From contig NHNY01000016.1 in the NCBI GenBank assembly GCA_002786065.1, positions 124,001 to 188,000 of the forward strand: a DNA stretch of 64,000 bases. The letters are read 5' to 3'. How positions within the stretch are numbered: the first letter of the stretch is position 1; each line of letters opens with the position of its first letter. Position numbers and translations under genes: made by a program. Source of the stretch: Microcyclospora pomicola (Eukaryota; Ascomycota; Dothideomycetes; Capnodiales). Shown here one piece after another: positions 31,582 to 43,427 of the stretch. A model generated the notes under the pieces. That model did not search any database and had not been told where the DNA came from. It saw only the letters and a list, made by a program, of their open reading frames with translations.

Positions 31582-34500
31582 ATGGCGGCAGCGGAGGATC
31601 TGATCGACTTCAATGTGATCGAGGCACAAAAGGAGAACATTCAAGCTCTACCGAGCGGTCGCTCTGCTAAAGCACTCGCGCAACTCTACTCACCTGCGCT
31701 CGGCGCCCAACCTTCGCCAGCTTTGGCTCAAGACGCACACTTCAAGGATCGAGCGGTGTTTGAGAAGGAGCTTGAGGAGATTGACGAGGCCGACGATCCC
31801 CTCGAAGTCTATGATCGCTATATAAAGTGGACATTGAACGCATATCCATCCGCGCAAGCAACACCACAATCACAACTCCGGCCACTGCTGGAGCGCGCAA
31901 CACAAACATTCCAAAAGACGGCGCACTACAAGAATGATCCTCGATATCTCAAGATCTGGCTCCACTACATTCGCTTGTTCTCAGACGCCCCGCGCGAAGC
32001 CTTTGCATTCCTGGCGCGTCATGGCATTGGAGAAGGCCTCGCGCTCTATTATGAGGAATTCGCCGCGTGGTTGGAGAACTCTGGCAGATGGACGCAGGCG
32101 GAAGAAGTGTACAAGATGGGCATAGAGAAGGACGCAAGACCAGTCGAAAGGCTCCTGCGCAAGTTCAATGAGTTTGAGCGCCGGCTGGAAGTCAGACCAC
32201 AGGACACAGCAGAACCTACGAGCCCAGCACTCCCCAGCGCACGACCTGCCTTGGCTGCGAAACTTGACCCCTTTGCGGCCTCGTCCCCAGCTACCAACCA
32301 AGAGCAACAGAGCAGATCGACGGCGCCGAAGAAGAGCAAGAGCTCCAAGATGGCGATCTTTTCCGATGCAGATGAGCAGCCACGTCCAGATTCAGGGAGC
32401 AGCAGCAAAGGTTGGGACAGCATTGGCTCTATTGCGGAACGGAAGAAGGAGAACACGATGAAAGCTGAGCCATGGGCTGGCACGAAGCTCAAGGGAGGCA
32501 AGACGAACGGCGGCATGCCAAAGCTGATGGTCTTCAAGGACGGGGTAAGTTCTGTCCCCTCATAACATTCTCTACCGCATATTTACGAATGCAGGACTAA
32601 AACTCGCCGTTGTACAATAGTCACGATCATTACCCAAGCATATCCAACGAACTTTATCAAGTAGTAATGGTGGATCCCAGTGCATGTTGAACCCCAAGAC
32701 TGGTAGGATGGAATGCGTCTTCGTGAATCTTGAAGCTGTCTATCCGGAATCGGGGAGACGGCCGAAGGAGTATTGTTTCGAAGAATTGAGAGCACGAGGG
32801 GTGAGTAAGCGAGAACGACCGTGGGACATGCCAATCTTCCGGAACAGAAGAAAAGTAGACGAGAGCTCATTGAACTTGAGCTTGGATCCACCACATCAGC
32901 CTGAGCTATGTGTAGCCGACATACAGCAGCAAGTTCACGACCTGAGTATGAACGTCACAGCACCGACGACTGCCAAGAGGCAACGTACCTTCGCTATCTT
33001 CGAGGACATGCCGCCTCCGCAGTCGCCCGAGCAGTCACGAGCAAAGCCCAAGCAGCGAGGTTTCGCTATCTTCGAGGACCAACCTGCACAAGCCACGCCG
33101 CCAGCAGTCGAATCCGATGAAAAAGTTACGACAGAGATTGCTGTTCAAACGATTGCATTGAATGACGAGAATGACGAGAACGCCCCTCCCCAGACACAAA
33201 AGGATATCGAGAAACAGCTGCGACGTGAACAACGACGAGAAGAACGCGCAAACCGAACACGAAAGATCCAGGTCATGGACGTGAAACATATCAAGAACGA
33301 GACCAAGACCATTCAGCTCAATTTAGACTCACCAACCGGGCCTAAGATTCGGAGGAAGAAGTCCAGCGATCGCAATGCCGAGCCGACTATGACCATCAAC
33401 ACGAAAGAGGCGATGGATGAGATTTATGGCATCTTCAACCAGCCACTACCATCACAAGCACAAGAGTCCGAGGCGGAGGAAGACGAGAGCGATGACGACT
33501 ACACGACGGGTGATGAGAGCACAGGCACCGGCAAACTTTCGGGACCACCCAGCGAATACGGTGACGACACTCGGAATGAACTTCTCGTGTCCCAGAAATC
33601 AGCTGAAGCTGGCGAGGACGGGCGAACAGAAGAGACCGGACGGTCCGACTTCACGACCAGCAAACATGTCCCGAAGGAAGCCAGTGAGAGTGCGGAGCCA
33701 ACCACGCAAAGCACAAGCTGGGAGGTCTATGAAGATGGCAAGCAGAACGGCGATCTGATCGATCCGACCACGCCAGACGAATCCCATGCGGACGATCCCC
33801 AGACTAGATATGTGCCCCTGCCACCGGAGGACTACGAGCCTCCTCGAGGGCAGTACCGCGACATGGCCGTCATGGCGAACAATAGGCTGCCGTTCATGAC
33901 CCCCATTGTTGAGCACACGGAGACGTCTCTCGGAGCCAGTACCGTGCGCACAGCCAATAAGGACTATTTCCACGTCAAGACTCCAAGCAGGAAGAATGGC
34001 TCTATCGGCTCACTCGCAGAGGACTCAGAGCCCGGCAGCAGCCCTTTCCAGGAAGTCACTGCAGAGATCGATGTGGACAAACGAAAGGTGCTGCAACCGA
34101 TCAGGACGAAGTCGACCAAGGGCACCATCTCTTTAGGTCAGGGGTCGGCCAAATCGCAGATCGCGGCGCAGATTCCGGAGATGTTCGTCGCCGAGCCAGT
34201 GCAGAAGGGCCCGATCATCAAGGAGTTACAATGTAATCCCATGGACCCGCAGATCAGAGAGACCATTCTGTCACAGATGAAGCCTTCACTCTCCTCATTT
34301 GATGGCTACTTCGAGCATCTTGACCAGAGTTCAAATCGGACCAACGAGATCAGGAAGTACATCAAGAACGTTGTAAAACCTGGAAAGAGCAGTAGCGGTC
34401 CTGACAAGACGGCATCGACGCTTTCATTACCTCCGATGCTATCACTTGAAGGTGCACAGGGTAAGTATGCCGTCAGGAAGCAGCTTGGTGCTGGCACATT

Positions 34501-35533
34501 CGCACCAGTATACCTGGTTGAGAACCATGCCATCATGGCTCGCGAGGAGGAGGAAGATATCACTAGTGATGAGCAACATTCTTCGCGCATCGGCAAACTA
34601 GCCCACCGCAAAGCCCTCGAGGCGATCAAGATGGAGGACCCACCTAACAGCTGGGAGTTCTACATCCTTCAGCTCTCGCATCGCCGGCTGGGCGTCTCCA
34701 GAGCTGCAGACTCCATCGTGCGCGCACACGAAATGCACCTCTTCCGCGACGAATGCTTCCTCGTCGAAGAATACCGCGATCAAGGTACGCTGCTCGACCT
34801 CGTCAACCTCGCGCGCCTCGACAGCGGCAACGGCGGCGGCATGGACGAGATGATGGCCATGTGGTTGACGGTCGAACTGCTCCGCACGACTGAAGCCCTG
34901 CACGCGAAGCACCTCATCCACGGCGACCTCAAAGGCGACAACGTGCTGGTGCGCTTCGACGACCCGGGCAGCGAGACGGACTGGTCGCCGACGTACTTCG
35001 CCAACGGCGCGCACGGCTGGGCCGCCAAGGGCATCTGCCTGATCGACTTCGGCCGCGGCATCGACACGACGCACTTCGACCCGCGCGTCGGCTTCATCGC
35101 CGACTGGAAGACGTCCGAGGCCGACTGCGCCGAGATGCGCGAGCTGCGGCCCTGGACGTTCCAGATCGACTACCACGGCCTGGCCGGCATCGTCCACAGC
35201 ATGCTGTTCGGCAAGTACATGGAGACGCTCGGCGAGAAGGGCGGCGCGATCGGCCAGGGCGCGACCAAGACCTACTGCATCCGCGAGGCGCTGAAACGCT
35301 ACTGGCAGACGGAGATCTGGGGTGAAGTGTTTGATCTCCTGCTCAACCCGCTCGCGCATCTGGAGGCCGAGGAGGGCCATCGCATGCCCGTGTTGAGGAG
35401 CATGAAGACGTGTCGCGAGCGGATGGAGAGTTGGCTGGAGGAGAACTGCGAACGCGGCGTTGGGTTGAAAGGCATGATTGCGAAGATGGAGAGCGCGATC
35501 CGGGAGCGGCGAAGGAGAGTGGTCAAGGGTTGA
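31582..35533 (+). CDS. BUB1: Checkpoint kinase BUB1 (MadBub type)
   Basis: Two exons: 31582-32544 and 32621-35533, joined in phase 0 across a 76-nt intron (GTAAGT, branch-like ACTAAAAC, end ACAATAG); 1291 aa. In order: KEN box at 17-19 (AQKENIQALPSGRSAK), Bub1/Mad3 TPR domain (about 50-195, with YLKIWLHYIRLFSDAPREAF), second KEN at 289-291, LVNLEAVYPE-type segment VFVNLEAVYPESGRRPKEYC after residue 350, two identical FAIFED motifs at about 445 and 469, the Bub3-binding GLEBS motif TKEAMDEIYGIFNQPL near 580, and a C-terminal kinase: glycine loop KQLGAGTFAPVYLVE near 940, catalytic loop HGDLKGDN near 1087, LIDFGRG near 1129. BUB1 loads checkpoint proteins on kinetochores and phosphorylates histone H2A. 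The start follows the common MAAxxDLIDF pattern; an ATG 24 nt upstream is also in frame. Confidence 0.95.
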
Positions 35534-35672
35534 GGATCTCGCTTGTTTTCTGTTGGTTTCATTCATTGGGCTTTCATCCGTCGCCTGGCTAGGCGGCATT
35601 CCCAGCATTTCGTACGTTTCGTCTACGGGAGGAGGGAGTTTTTAGGTCATCTGGCATCACCATACAATGAAT
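35534..35672. other. Short tail-to-tail spacer
   Basis: Only 139 bp separate the stop codons of BUB1 and the convergent LENG1-like gene, so their 3' UTRs very probably overlap as antisense transcripts. Confidence 0.5.
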
Positions 35673-36686
35673 TCATGACTTCGTTCGTTGATATTCACTC
35701 CGCTCCCTCGATCGGCTACGACGTCGATGTCTTCGTGATCGATGCCTCTCACGATCTCGACCTCCGTCATCACCAGGTGCATCCAGACTGAACCCATCGA
35801 GACTATCTCTATCCCTTCGATGCCGTCTATGCTTTCTCTCTCGACGTCTAGCCTCTTCATCGCCACGACTCAGCTCCGCCAATTCCTTCGCGCGCTGCTG
35901 CTGCCACTGCTCCCGATCGACTTCCTTCCGCTTCAATTGACTCTGCGCCTGCTGCATGACGGCGAACGGATCGCTGGACGTGATCCGATGCTGCTCGCGC
36001 GCTTTTCGTCGTGGGTCCTCGTTCCCCCACACGTCTTTCTCCGGCACGTTGGCAAGGACGAGAGTTTTTGTTTCAGGCGTCTCGCTGGCGGGCTTCGCAT
36101 GCTTGTTGGAAGCATACCAAGGCTGGTTGTGCTTGTTGCTGTCGTTGTTGTTGTAGCCGGCAGCATGGCTTAGCCGTACCTTGGAGACGTCTTCTTCTCG
36201 CTTGCGCTTCCTCGCATCAGAGCTGGTACGGTGCCCATCATCTGGTTCAGCAAAGAGGCGTATGTGCCCATTCTCATCCACTATAGGTGCTTCGTTTTTA
36301 CTTCTATCCTTTCCTGTATTGCTGCTCACTGCCAGTGTCTCCTTTGCCTTAAGACCGGCCTCTGCATCTTCACGTGCGAAGCGGATCTCGCGATCTGTAT
36401 CATCCTCACCTTTCAGCCGGCGACGCGGACGCTTGTGATCCGCTTCTCTACCACCACGTTTCACGTATCCATCGTCCTCGTCTTCATCGGCAAGCGACAA
36501 CATTGTAGGCTTGATCGGGTCCTCACCTCGCAACAGCGCGGTCCGATACGCGGCGTCCTCGGCCTGCATCCGCTGCTCGGCAGCTTCGCGGCGACTCTGC
36601 GCATCGGCTTCATCCTGTCGTACGCGCGAGACGTTGTCGGCGTTGTAGACGTGCCAGCTCTTCTTCCCAAGCAGGTGAAGAGGCAT
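35673..36686 (-). CDS. LENG1-like protein with N-terminal Cir_N domain
   Basis: Single exon, 337 aa. The start MPLHLLGKKSWHVYNADNVS followed by RVRQDEADAQ is the Cir_N motif found in CIR, Cwc25 and LENG1 proteins; the MPLHLL-KKSWHVYN form and the overall length fit LENG1 rather than Cwc25 (which begins MGGGDLNLKKSW). The rest is charged and disordered: a KRPRRR cluster, PWYASNKHAK, KDVWGNEDPRRKAREQ, then a long Glu/Arg helix and an RS/RD-type tail (RHRSRRHRRRSRSRERS). Family members associate with the spliceosome in proteomic work, so a nuclear RNA-processing role is plausible but not shown by sequence. The gene converges on BUB1. Confidence 0.8.
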   Translation of the reverse strand: MPLHLLGKKSWHVYNADNVSRVRQDEADAQSRREAAEQRMQAEDAAYRTALLRGEDPIKPTMLSLADEDEDDGYVKRGGREADHKRPRRRLKGEDDTDREIRFAREDAEAGLKAKETLAVSSNTGKDRSKNEAPIVDENGHIRLFAEPDDGHRTSSDARKRKREEDVSKVRLSHAAGYNNNDSNKHNQPWYASNKHAKPASETPETKTLVLANVPEKDVWGNEDPRRKAREQHRITSSDPFAVMQQAQSQLKRKEVDREQWQQQRAKELAELSRGDEEARRRERKHRRHRRDRDSLDGFSLDAPGDDGGRDRERHRSRRHRRRSRSRERSEYQRTKS

Positions 36687-38199
36687 GGCCGGGGGATGGC
36701 GGGTAGAACGTGGATGTGGTTAACTACACGATGGCGAACTTCTGGAAGCATCCGCGAGTCAGGCAATCAGTCGCATTGTGCATCTGAATGGTCGGGTGTC
36801 ACGGTGTCAGTGTCATGCCAGAACTAGAGTGTGCATGTGGATAATGACAAGATGGAAAGTTGAGGCGGCCGCATGCTTCCGCTTGCCGCGCGACAGGTCG
36901 TCAACGGCTTTTCCATTTTCATAACGTTGCCTAGCAGAAACCCTGCGATGAGGGGAAAAGCATTCCTCGTCGATTCGATCCGGTATCATTATTTTCGAAG
37001 CGAGCATCGTCGGCGACACATCCTAAGAATAGCGGACGTGGCTGTCAGCTGGAACCATGTCGCCGGGGCCCCTGGTGCCTGGATCCTGGCTGGACCAGCA
37101 TGTTCCGGACGTTCCATACCGAACCCATGAAGGGGACTGACTGGGTGTGCTGATTGGCGATGGACGTCTCAACCGTTCGGACATCCTCCAAACCCGCACA
37201 TTCTCCACAAGATCTGCCGAGCGACTTGTGCAAATGACAGCATGACCAGGCGCCTCAATCATCTCAGCCAGCCACTACGAATCTAGTGCGAATCGTGGTG
37301 GTGGTTCGACTGCTCACTAGAACGCAGCGCAGGGATGATGGACGTGTCACGGATCACGACACTCCGACAGGCACATTGCATTTCTTGCTGGTTCGTTGCG
37401 GAGAAAAGACGATGAGCTGCAGCCTGCAGGTGATATGCACCTTATCCAATGATTCACCCGGGGAAGCCAGGCGCGCTAGGTCAATACCTGCATTGCTGCA
37501 ATCGCCCTGGAACCCGGAGTTTCGACCGGCCAAATACCAGGTTTTCGGCGATATGCCATTGCATGTGATTATCTGGACCGTCCGAATCTCTTGGTATACT
37601 CGGCATCACGCAGTGTTCGAGCAAGGTTGGGCGAATGCACCGGACCTACGAGCACTCCAGCAAAACTAATGGCCGTTCGACTCGAGCCAGCACAACCTAA
37701 AAGTCACCACTAGCGAGCTCTGACGGAAGAGGCATACACACTGGGTCAGTGCTCGTCGGCTCTCCATGTCATGATTCTTCCTTTCTTGCTCGCGAACTGA
37801 CAGCTCTGGAACCCAGCGCTTCGTCTACCCAGAGCGCTTTGAGATGACTGGCCTCCGATGTTGGGTGCCGTGTCGTGCTACTTGATCGACTGGACCTCAT
37901 ACACTCGTGTTCGCAGTTGCTGGACTTGATGTACCTTTTCGGCATACCCACCACAATCACACTCCGCTAAATCCGCTTGTCAGCGAGCTACAGCACAACT
38001 AGTCAAATCGATCGTCATTACTCAGTTGGGTCGGATTTATAGATCTGCGGTACCGATCAATCGCACGCGACCTACTACAGTTTACTGCTGCTCCAAGTAT
38101 TTGCTTCCTTTCGAAGAGCTGCTCGCACCATCTTGTCGTTCGCAGCCCGGGCGAATCTGCCGGATCGAGATCAACAACGACTGCGTCTGGACATTTGCA
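36687..38199. other. Intergenic region, nothing recognised
   Basis: 1.5 kb between the divergent LENG1-like gene and the gene at 38200. The longest frame (37286-37669) shows no domain or signal peptide. A frame running into the next gene from 38026 encodes no plausible N-terminus before the Met at 38200. Confidence 0.45.
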
Positions 38200-40033
38200 A
38201 TGCCTACCTATCTTCTCCACGGGTTTCGCTGGCCGCGACCCTTGATCCGAATTCATGTCATCCTCCAAAACCTTGACGACGTTGCTGCCGAATGGCTTGT
38301 TGCGCCGGGCACGACGAACGCACTGCTGAGCAACTTCCACGACATCTACCCTGACATCATGCACCATCTCGACCGATTACGTTTCGTCGAGCAATACGAT
38401 CCAGCCGACGAGTCCGCTGGGTCGGGTACCCAACCTCATGCGTATGTCGCGGACATTGTGCACGAAGTCAAGCTTGGGGTCGCCGTGGACGACGTTGTGA
38501 GCGCAGGACTTGGTAACGAACAGTGGAACTCGATGATGGAGTTGCGAGATAAGCTGGCGCCAGAAGAGAAGGTTTCGTGGTATATCGTGGTCTGTGGAGA
38601 CGAGGAGAGATGGGTCCCACCAAGCGATGAGACGCTTCAAACGGACATTCCCTCTGGTGCGGAGCAAACGAGCGACAGTGACAACGATTCTCATAGCGGG
38701 GATGTAAGTGGGCTTCCGCTGTATGTGTACAGACAGCGTGGCTAACAATAATGCAGGCCGATGAATCACCACCGGATGCGCCAGAACCGAAGGGATTCAG
38801 GAAATTCTTCGGCTCCGGCAGATTTGGTCGCAGATCGAGGTAACTTCTCCTGCCGTGTACCGTAGGTGGCGTGCTGCTGACTAGAGTTATAGTCGTCAAC
38901 CGCTTCCAGACTCGATGAAAGCTTCCCAGTCATCAGCCTCAGATAACCATCCCTCCGGCCCGACCGACCACGACAGCGAGACAAAGTTCCAAGACCATGA
39001 CCCGTGACAACGACAGTCGCCGGGCGGCACCACTGATGAAATGAATACCGGCAGCAATTCCAGTGGACAGCTCAGCGTCGGTTACACCAGCATAACAACA
39101 TCTTTCAACGGATCTCGGGAAGCCCTGTCATCAGTCAGATCCACATCTCCATACGACCCGCGCACAAGTCGAAGAGCCAGTCATAGCGGGTTATACACAA
39201 ATGTGGGATACGACCAAATTGCCACAAGGTGGAATCCCAACGGTATCGAACCAGCGCTCGACAGCAAATTCTCGTCCCGTCGGAACTCCTCGGCTCGTCG
39301 GAACTCGGTGATCAACGGCCTTGCTCTATCTTCTCGTGGCGTCAGTCCAGATGGCTTCCGGTCTTACAGTCCTGTGTCCATGCTGCAAGGTAGTACTTCA
39401 TCCGACCACCTTGGCGTCAACCATAGTCCGGTCTCTGCGGTTACCAACACCAGCAACTGGAAAAGCAATGACTGGAAAAGCACTGTTGGCACACTCCGGG
39501 GGCGAAACAGCTACAGATCGTCCTCTCCGTTGCGGGTTCCCTTCCCGACTAACGATGTGAACAACGTCTCACGGACCGTAAGTCCAGCACGAAGCTCTTT
39601 CAGCGCACACAATGCACAGCCACAGCAGCACCAAGCAACTCTGGCCGCGCTGCAAGCTGGTGATGCCAATCAATCTCAAGCCGATCCCGCAAAGTTCAGC
39701 GATCCACTCCCGAAACAACGGCAACGTCTCTCCTTGATGACACAATTACCTGGTCCTGCCCCAGTGCCAGAAGAAGAAGAGGATGGAGACGGGGAAATTG
39801 TGCAAGAGATCATCGCCATGAGTCCTGCGGTGCGGACGAACAATGGCTACACCCGCTTTCGACAGTCCGTACGCAGTTCTCAGGTCTTCTCGCCTCTAAC
39901 GGCAAAATCGTCGCAAGTCAGCCTGGCTATGAACCCGCAGGAAAAAGACATCCCAGCTTTCGGGCAGGATATCAACCCGAACGATCTCATCGCGACGGGG
40001 ATCGAGAACGCCTTGACGAGACTCGGCGCCTAA
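38200..40033 (+). CDS. Fungal conserved protein (possible PH-like domain) with Ser-rich tail; uncertain splicing around an in-frame TGA
   Basis: Exon 1 is 38200-38703 (168 aa: MPTYLLHGFRWPRPLIRIHV, NLDDVAAEWLVAPGTTNALL, YPDIMHHLDRLRFVEQYDP, ELRDKLAPEEKVSWYIVVCG). The first intron is 38704-38756 (53 nt) and exon 2 is 38757-38839. The second intron starts at 38840 (GTAACT). The nearest acceptor (TTATAG at 38892, with a CTGAC branch) gives an exon that ends at TGA 39005-39007 and a 233-aa protein. Beyond this TGA the same frame stays open to 40033 and encodes a Ser/Arg-rich tail (RRNSSARRNSVINGLALSSR, RVPFPTNDVNNVSRTVSPAR, FGQDINPNDLIATGIENALT). An acceptor at 39054 (GGCAG) instead skips the TGA in frame and yields 521 aa. 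The N-terminal pattern recalls PH-domain-like proteins conserved in filamentous fungi; function unknown. Confidence 0.6.
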
Positions 40034-40713
40034 GCTGTCCCTGTCTCCGACCTTTCCTCCTCACCAACCTCTCAGCCAAAGTGATGGCATGGTTCCCCTC
40101 ACATTTCCCTCCACGCTCAACGATTTTGCAGCGAATACCTCCGTACAGCGTTTCTTCTTGTCTGGCGTCTGGTTGTTTTATAGCATTGGGACACATCATG
40201 GAAGCGATGGCGTACTCTATCTCCTTGTAGCGAAGTATGTCACGGTCGCGAACACGTAGTGCTAAGACTCTTCTGAGAAGCGATCCTGGTCTGATCAAGG
40301 CTTGTGACATGCATACAAGTATACATATCACCGAGAAGTATATCCTTGGAGATCTAAGGAACGATCAATCAGAGCACCCTTCGAGGTTCATTCCATGATC
40401 CGAGACTGCGCTGCTCTTCCATGGACGACTCCAAATCACACCAGTAACCCCCCTCCATCATTGGGGAGATATGAGAGAATTGGGCGCTCGGTGCAATGCT
40501 ATTGGATGCCTGAGGCAGAAGGTGGGATGATCGGCCGCGTTACCAGAGCCCCGCCATGATGAACCATCCATGCATGCCTAGAACTGCAAGTTACGTGTGT
40601 CGTAGACATTGTTGGTGCAATTACTCCTTCAAAAATACCTCAAGCCCAAATCAATCTTCCTAAGCTTTACATCTTCCGAACCCCCTGCAGCCCCTCCACT
40701 TCCCCTCCCCACC
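40034..40713. other. Intergenic, IST1 promoter region
   Basis: 680 bp between two genes in the same orientation. The last 60 bp are C-rich (ACCCCCTGCAGCCCCTCCAC style), typical of fungal 5' leaders. Nothing else recognised. Confidence 0.45.
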
Positions 40714-41601
40714 ATGCCACCCACCAACACCTTCCTCAACAAGCTCAAAGTGCAGCTGAAGCTGTCCATCACGCGGCTGCGCATGGTGCAGCAAAAGGAC
40801 ACGGCGCTGGCCAAGCAGCAGCGGCGGGTGATGGCGGCGCTGCTGGAGACGGGCAAGATCGAGAGCGCGCGCATCCGCGTCGAGAACATCATCCGCAGCG
40901 ACCTCAACACGGAGCTGCTCGAGATCGTCGAGCTGTACTGCGAGCTGCTGGCGGCGCGCGCGGGCCTCCTGGACGCGAAGGAGTGCGATGCGGGGCTCGA
41001 GGAGGCGGTCAAGAGCCTCGTCTACGCGGCGCCGCGCATCGAGGGCGTCAAGGAGTTGACGGTCGTGCGCGGCTTGCTGGCGGAGAAGTTCGGGAAGGAG
41101 TTCGTGCTGGAGGCCATGGAGGGGAAGGGCGTGAGCGCGCGCGTGGTGGATCGGTTGAAGGTGGAGCCGCCGGAGAGCAAGCTGGTGGAGGATTACCTCG
41201 CGGCGATCGCGGAGGCGTACGGGATCGATTGGCCGAAGGGTGCGAAGGCGAAGCGAGAGGCGGAGGCGGCTGCTGCAGTAGGAGGAGGAGACGACGACGA
41301 TGACGATGACCAGCCAGGGGATGGACAGAAAGTCAAGCTGCTCGAGGCGGAGCTGGAGAACGAGGAATTGAGCCGTGCGACGCCGCCGCGAGATCTGGGG
41401 CCGAAGAGTCCGGTGTCCGTGATGCCACCCTCACCGAGCACGGATAACGTGCGACCCAAGGTCAACCTGCCGGGCCCGCCGGACTTGAAACCGAGCAAGA
41501 AGATGGTGGATGCAAGTAAGCCCAAGCCGAGTGGTGGGCCTGGCGGCAAGATCCCGGATGTGAACGAGCTCGCGGCACGATTCGCTCAGCTGAAGAGGTG
41601 A
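40714..41601 (+). CDS. IST1: IST1-like ESCRT-III-associated protein
   Basis: Single exon, 295 aa. Residues 1-185 form the IST1 helical domain: MPPTNTFLNKLKVQLKLSIT, RLRMVQQKDTALAKQQRRVM, ALLETGKIESARIRVENIIR, NTELLEIVELYCELLAARAG, then a conserved ARVVDRLKVEPP segment. An acidic run (seven Asp, about residue 195) and Pro/Ser-rich linker follow, and the last residues DVNELAARFAQLKR fit a MIT-interacting motif that binds Vps4. IST1 regulates Vps4 and ESCRT-III during multivesicular-body sorting. The start is the ATG in ACCATGCC; the frame is open 35 codons upstream, but that part is not protein-like. The region is very GC-rich at third positions compared with neighbouring genes. Confidence 0.93.
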   Translation: MPPTNTFLNKLKVQLKLSITRLRMVQQKDTALAKQQRRVMAALLETGKIESARIRVENIIRSDLNTELLEIVELYCELLAARAGLLDAKECDAGLEEAVKSLVYAAPRIEGVKELTVVRGLLAEKFGKEFVLEAMEGKGVSARVVDRLKVEPPESKLVEDYLAAIAEAYGIDWPKGAKAKREAEAAAAVGGGDDDDDDDQPGDGQKVKLLEAELENEELSRATPPRDLGPKSPVSVMPPSPSTDNVRPKVNLPGPPDLKPSKKMVDASKPKPSGGPGGKIPDVNELAARFAQLKR

Positions 41602-42757
41602 GGCCTGGGCTTCATCTCTAGCTGTGAATTTACATGTTTGCTCGAGTATCTTGCCATGCCTAGGGAGAAACAGCCTCTTATCTCAGCGCTAATGCCCAAA
41701 GATCTCTGCTCCAGTCGACGAGATTGTCTGTAGGGGCGAAACCACGAGGCTTATACTCTGCATCGCATTGGCGACTACAACAGCCTCGTCCCTGCGGCCA
41801 AGCCATATTCGTCACTTGATCTTCAAAAGCAGCCACAGACTTCTCACGCTTGAGTGGTCTCGAATAGCCCCCATGATCGGACTCGAGCGGATCTTGTGAT
41901 ATGGACGGCCACGATAGCACTATGTTTACCGCAACAACTGATATGGACCCATGACTTTCAATGACCTAGTCCATTCACAGACGGCTAGATGAAGGCTATA
42001 GTGGCTACCGCTTGAGGACCGACACGCAGCAGAAAACGTTTCTGTGGTGGGAAGACTGCAGGCGAGTCCAGACTCGAGTTTTGTAATCTGCAGTGGTGCT
42101 TGAGCAGGTCAATGGGAGCGAGAAGAAGTGATGTTCAGCAACATCATCTTCTCCGTCGATGTGGTATCTGCGTTTCGCGATTAGGACATCATCTACAAGG
42201 AGGGAAGTGTTCGTCTACATGGCCCGAGTCACAGTCACATATATGGAGGCAAGGAGCACATTATGCATGAGATCCGGAGAGTTAGCATTCATCACGGAAC
42301 GCATTCAATGCACGGACTCGTTAACATCATGGACAGGAAAGCAGAGATGACTGTCACGAGTATGGGCAAGGAAATATCTCGTCTCGAATGCTTTCTCTTT
42401 GATTGTTTCTTGTCTCTCCCTTCCAAAACCTCTCTGTACGATGACAGAGTGTCTGGACTTGTTCATGGAAAGGAAATGCAGAAAAGAAGACACATTCAGC
42501 CGAGAAGGCAAAAGGCACAAGGCAGAACGCAAAGTCGTAGAAAAGCCGTGTCCCATGAATCCCAAGCCACGCATCCTCCTGTCATCTTCTTCTTCCCCTT
42601 CTGTTCGTAGAGTCGTGCTTGAAAGCTGCAGCTCGTTGTTGTTGCTACGGCTACTGCCTTGCCTCATCACATGTCCCTGGCTTCCTCGAGATAGACCAGT
42701 CTAGTGCTTCGTCCTTGTCGAGGCCTTCCTTCACAAGATCATCCGGTTGCGAGCCGT
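41602..42757. other. Tail-to-tail intergenic region
   Basis: 1.16 kb between the stop codons of IST1 and UBC4. Both 3' UTRs lie here; no gene, repeat or RNA recognised. The overlapping frames at 42263-42704 are mutual shadows. Confidence 0.45.

Positions 42758-43427
<670 letters not shown>

Noticed and set aside
32545-32664. A longer 120-nt BUB1 intron ending at TAG 32664, or a 20-nt micro-intron at 32661-32680
   Set aside because: These arose from a wrong phase assumption. Exon 1 ends on a whole codon (GGG), and the ordinary 76-nt intron ending ACAATAG at 32620 restores the frame.
34598-35608. A 336-codon minus-strand frame opposite the BUB1 kinase domain
   Set aside because: The plus strand encodes the full conserved kinase. 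The antisense frame has no domain and results from GC-rich codon use.
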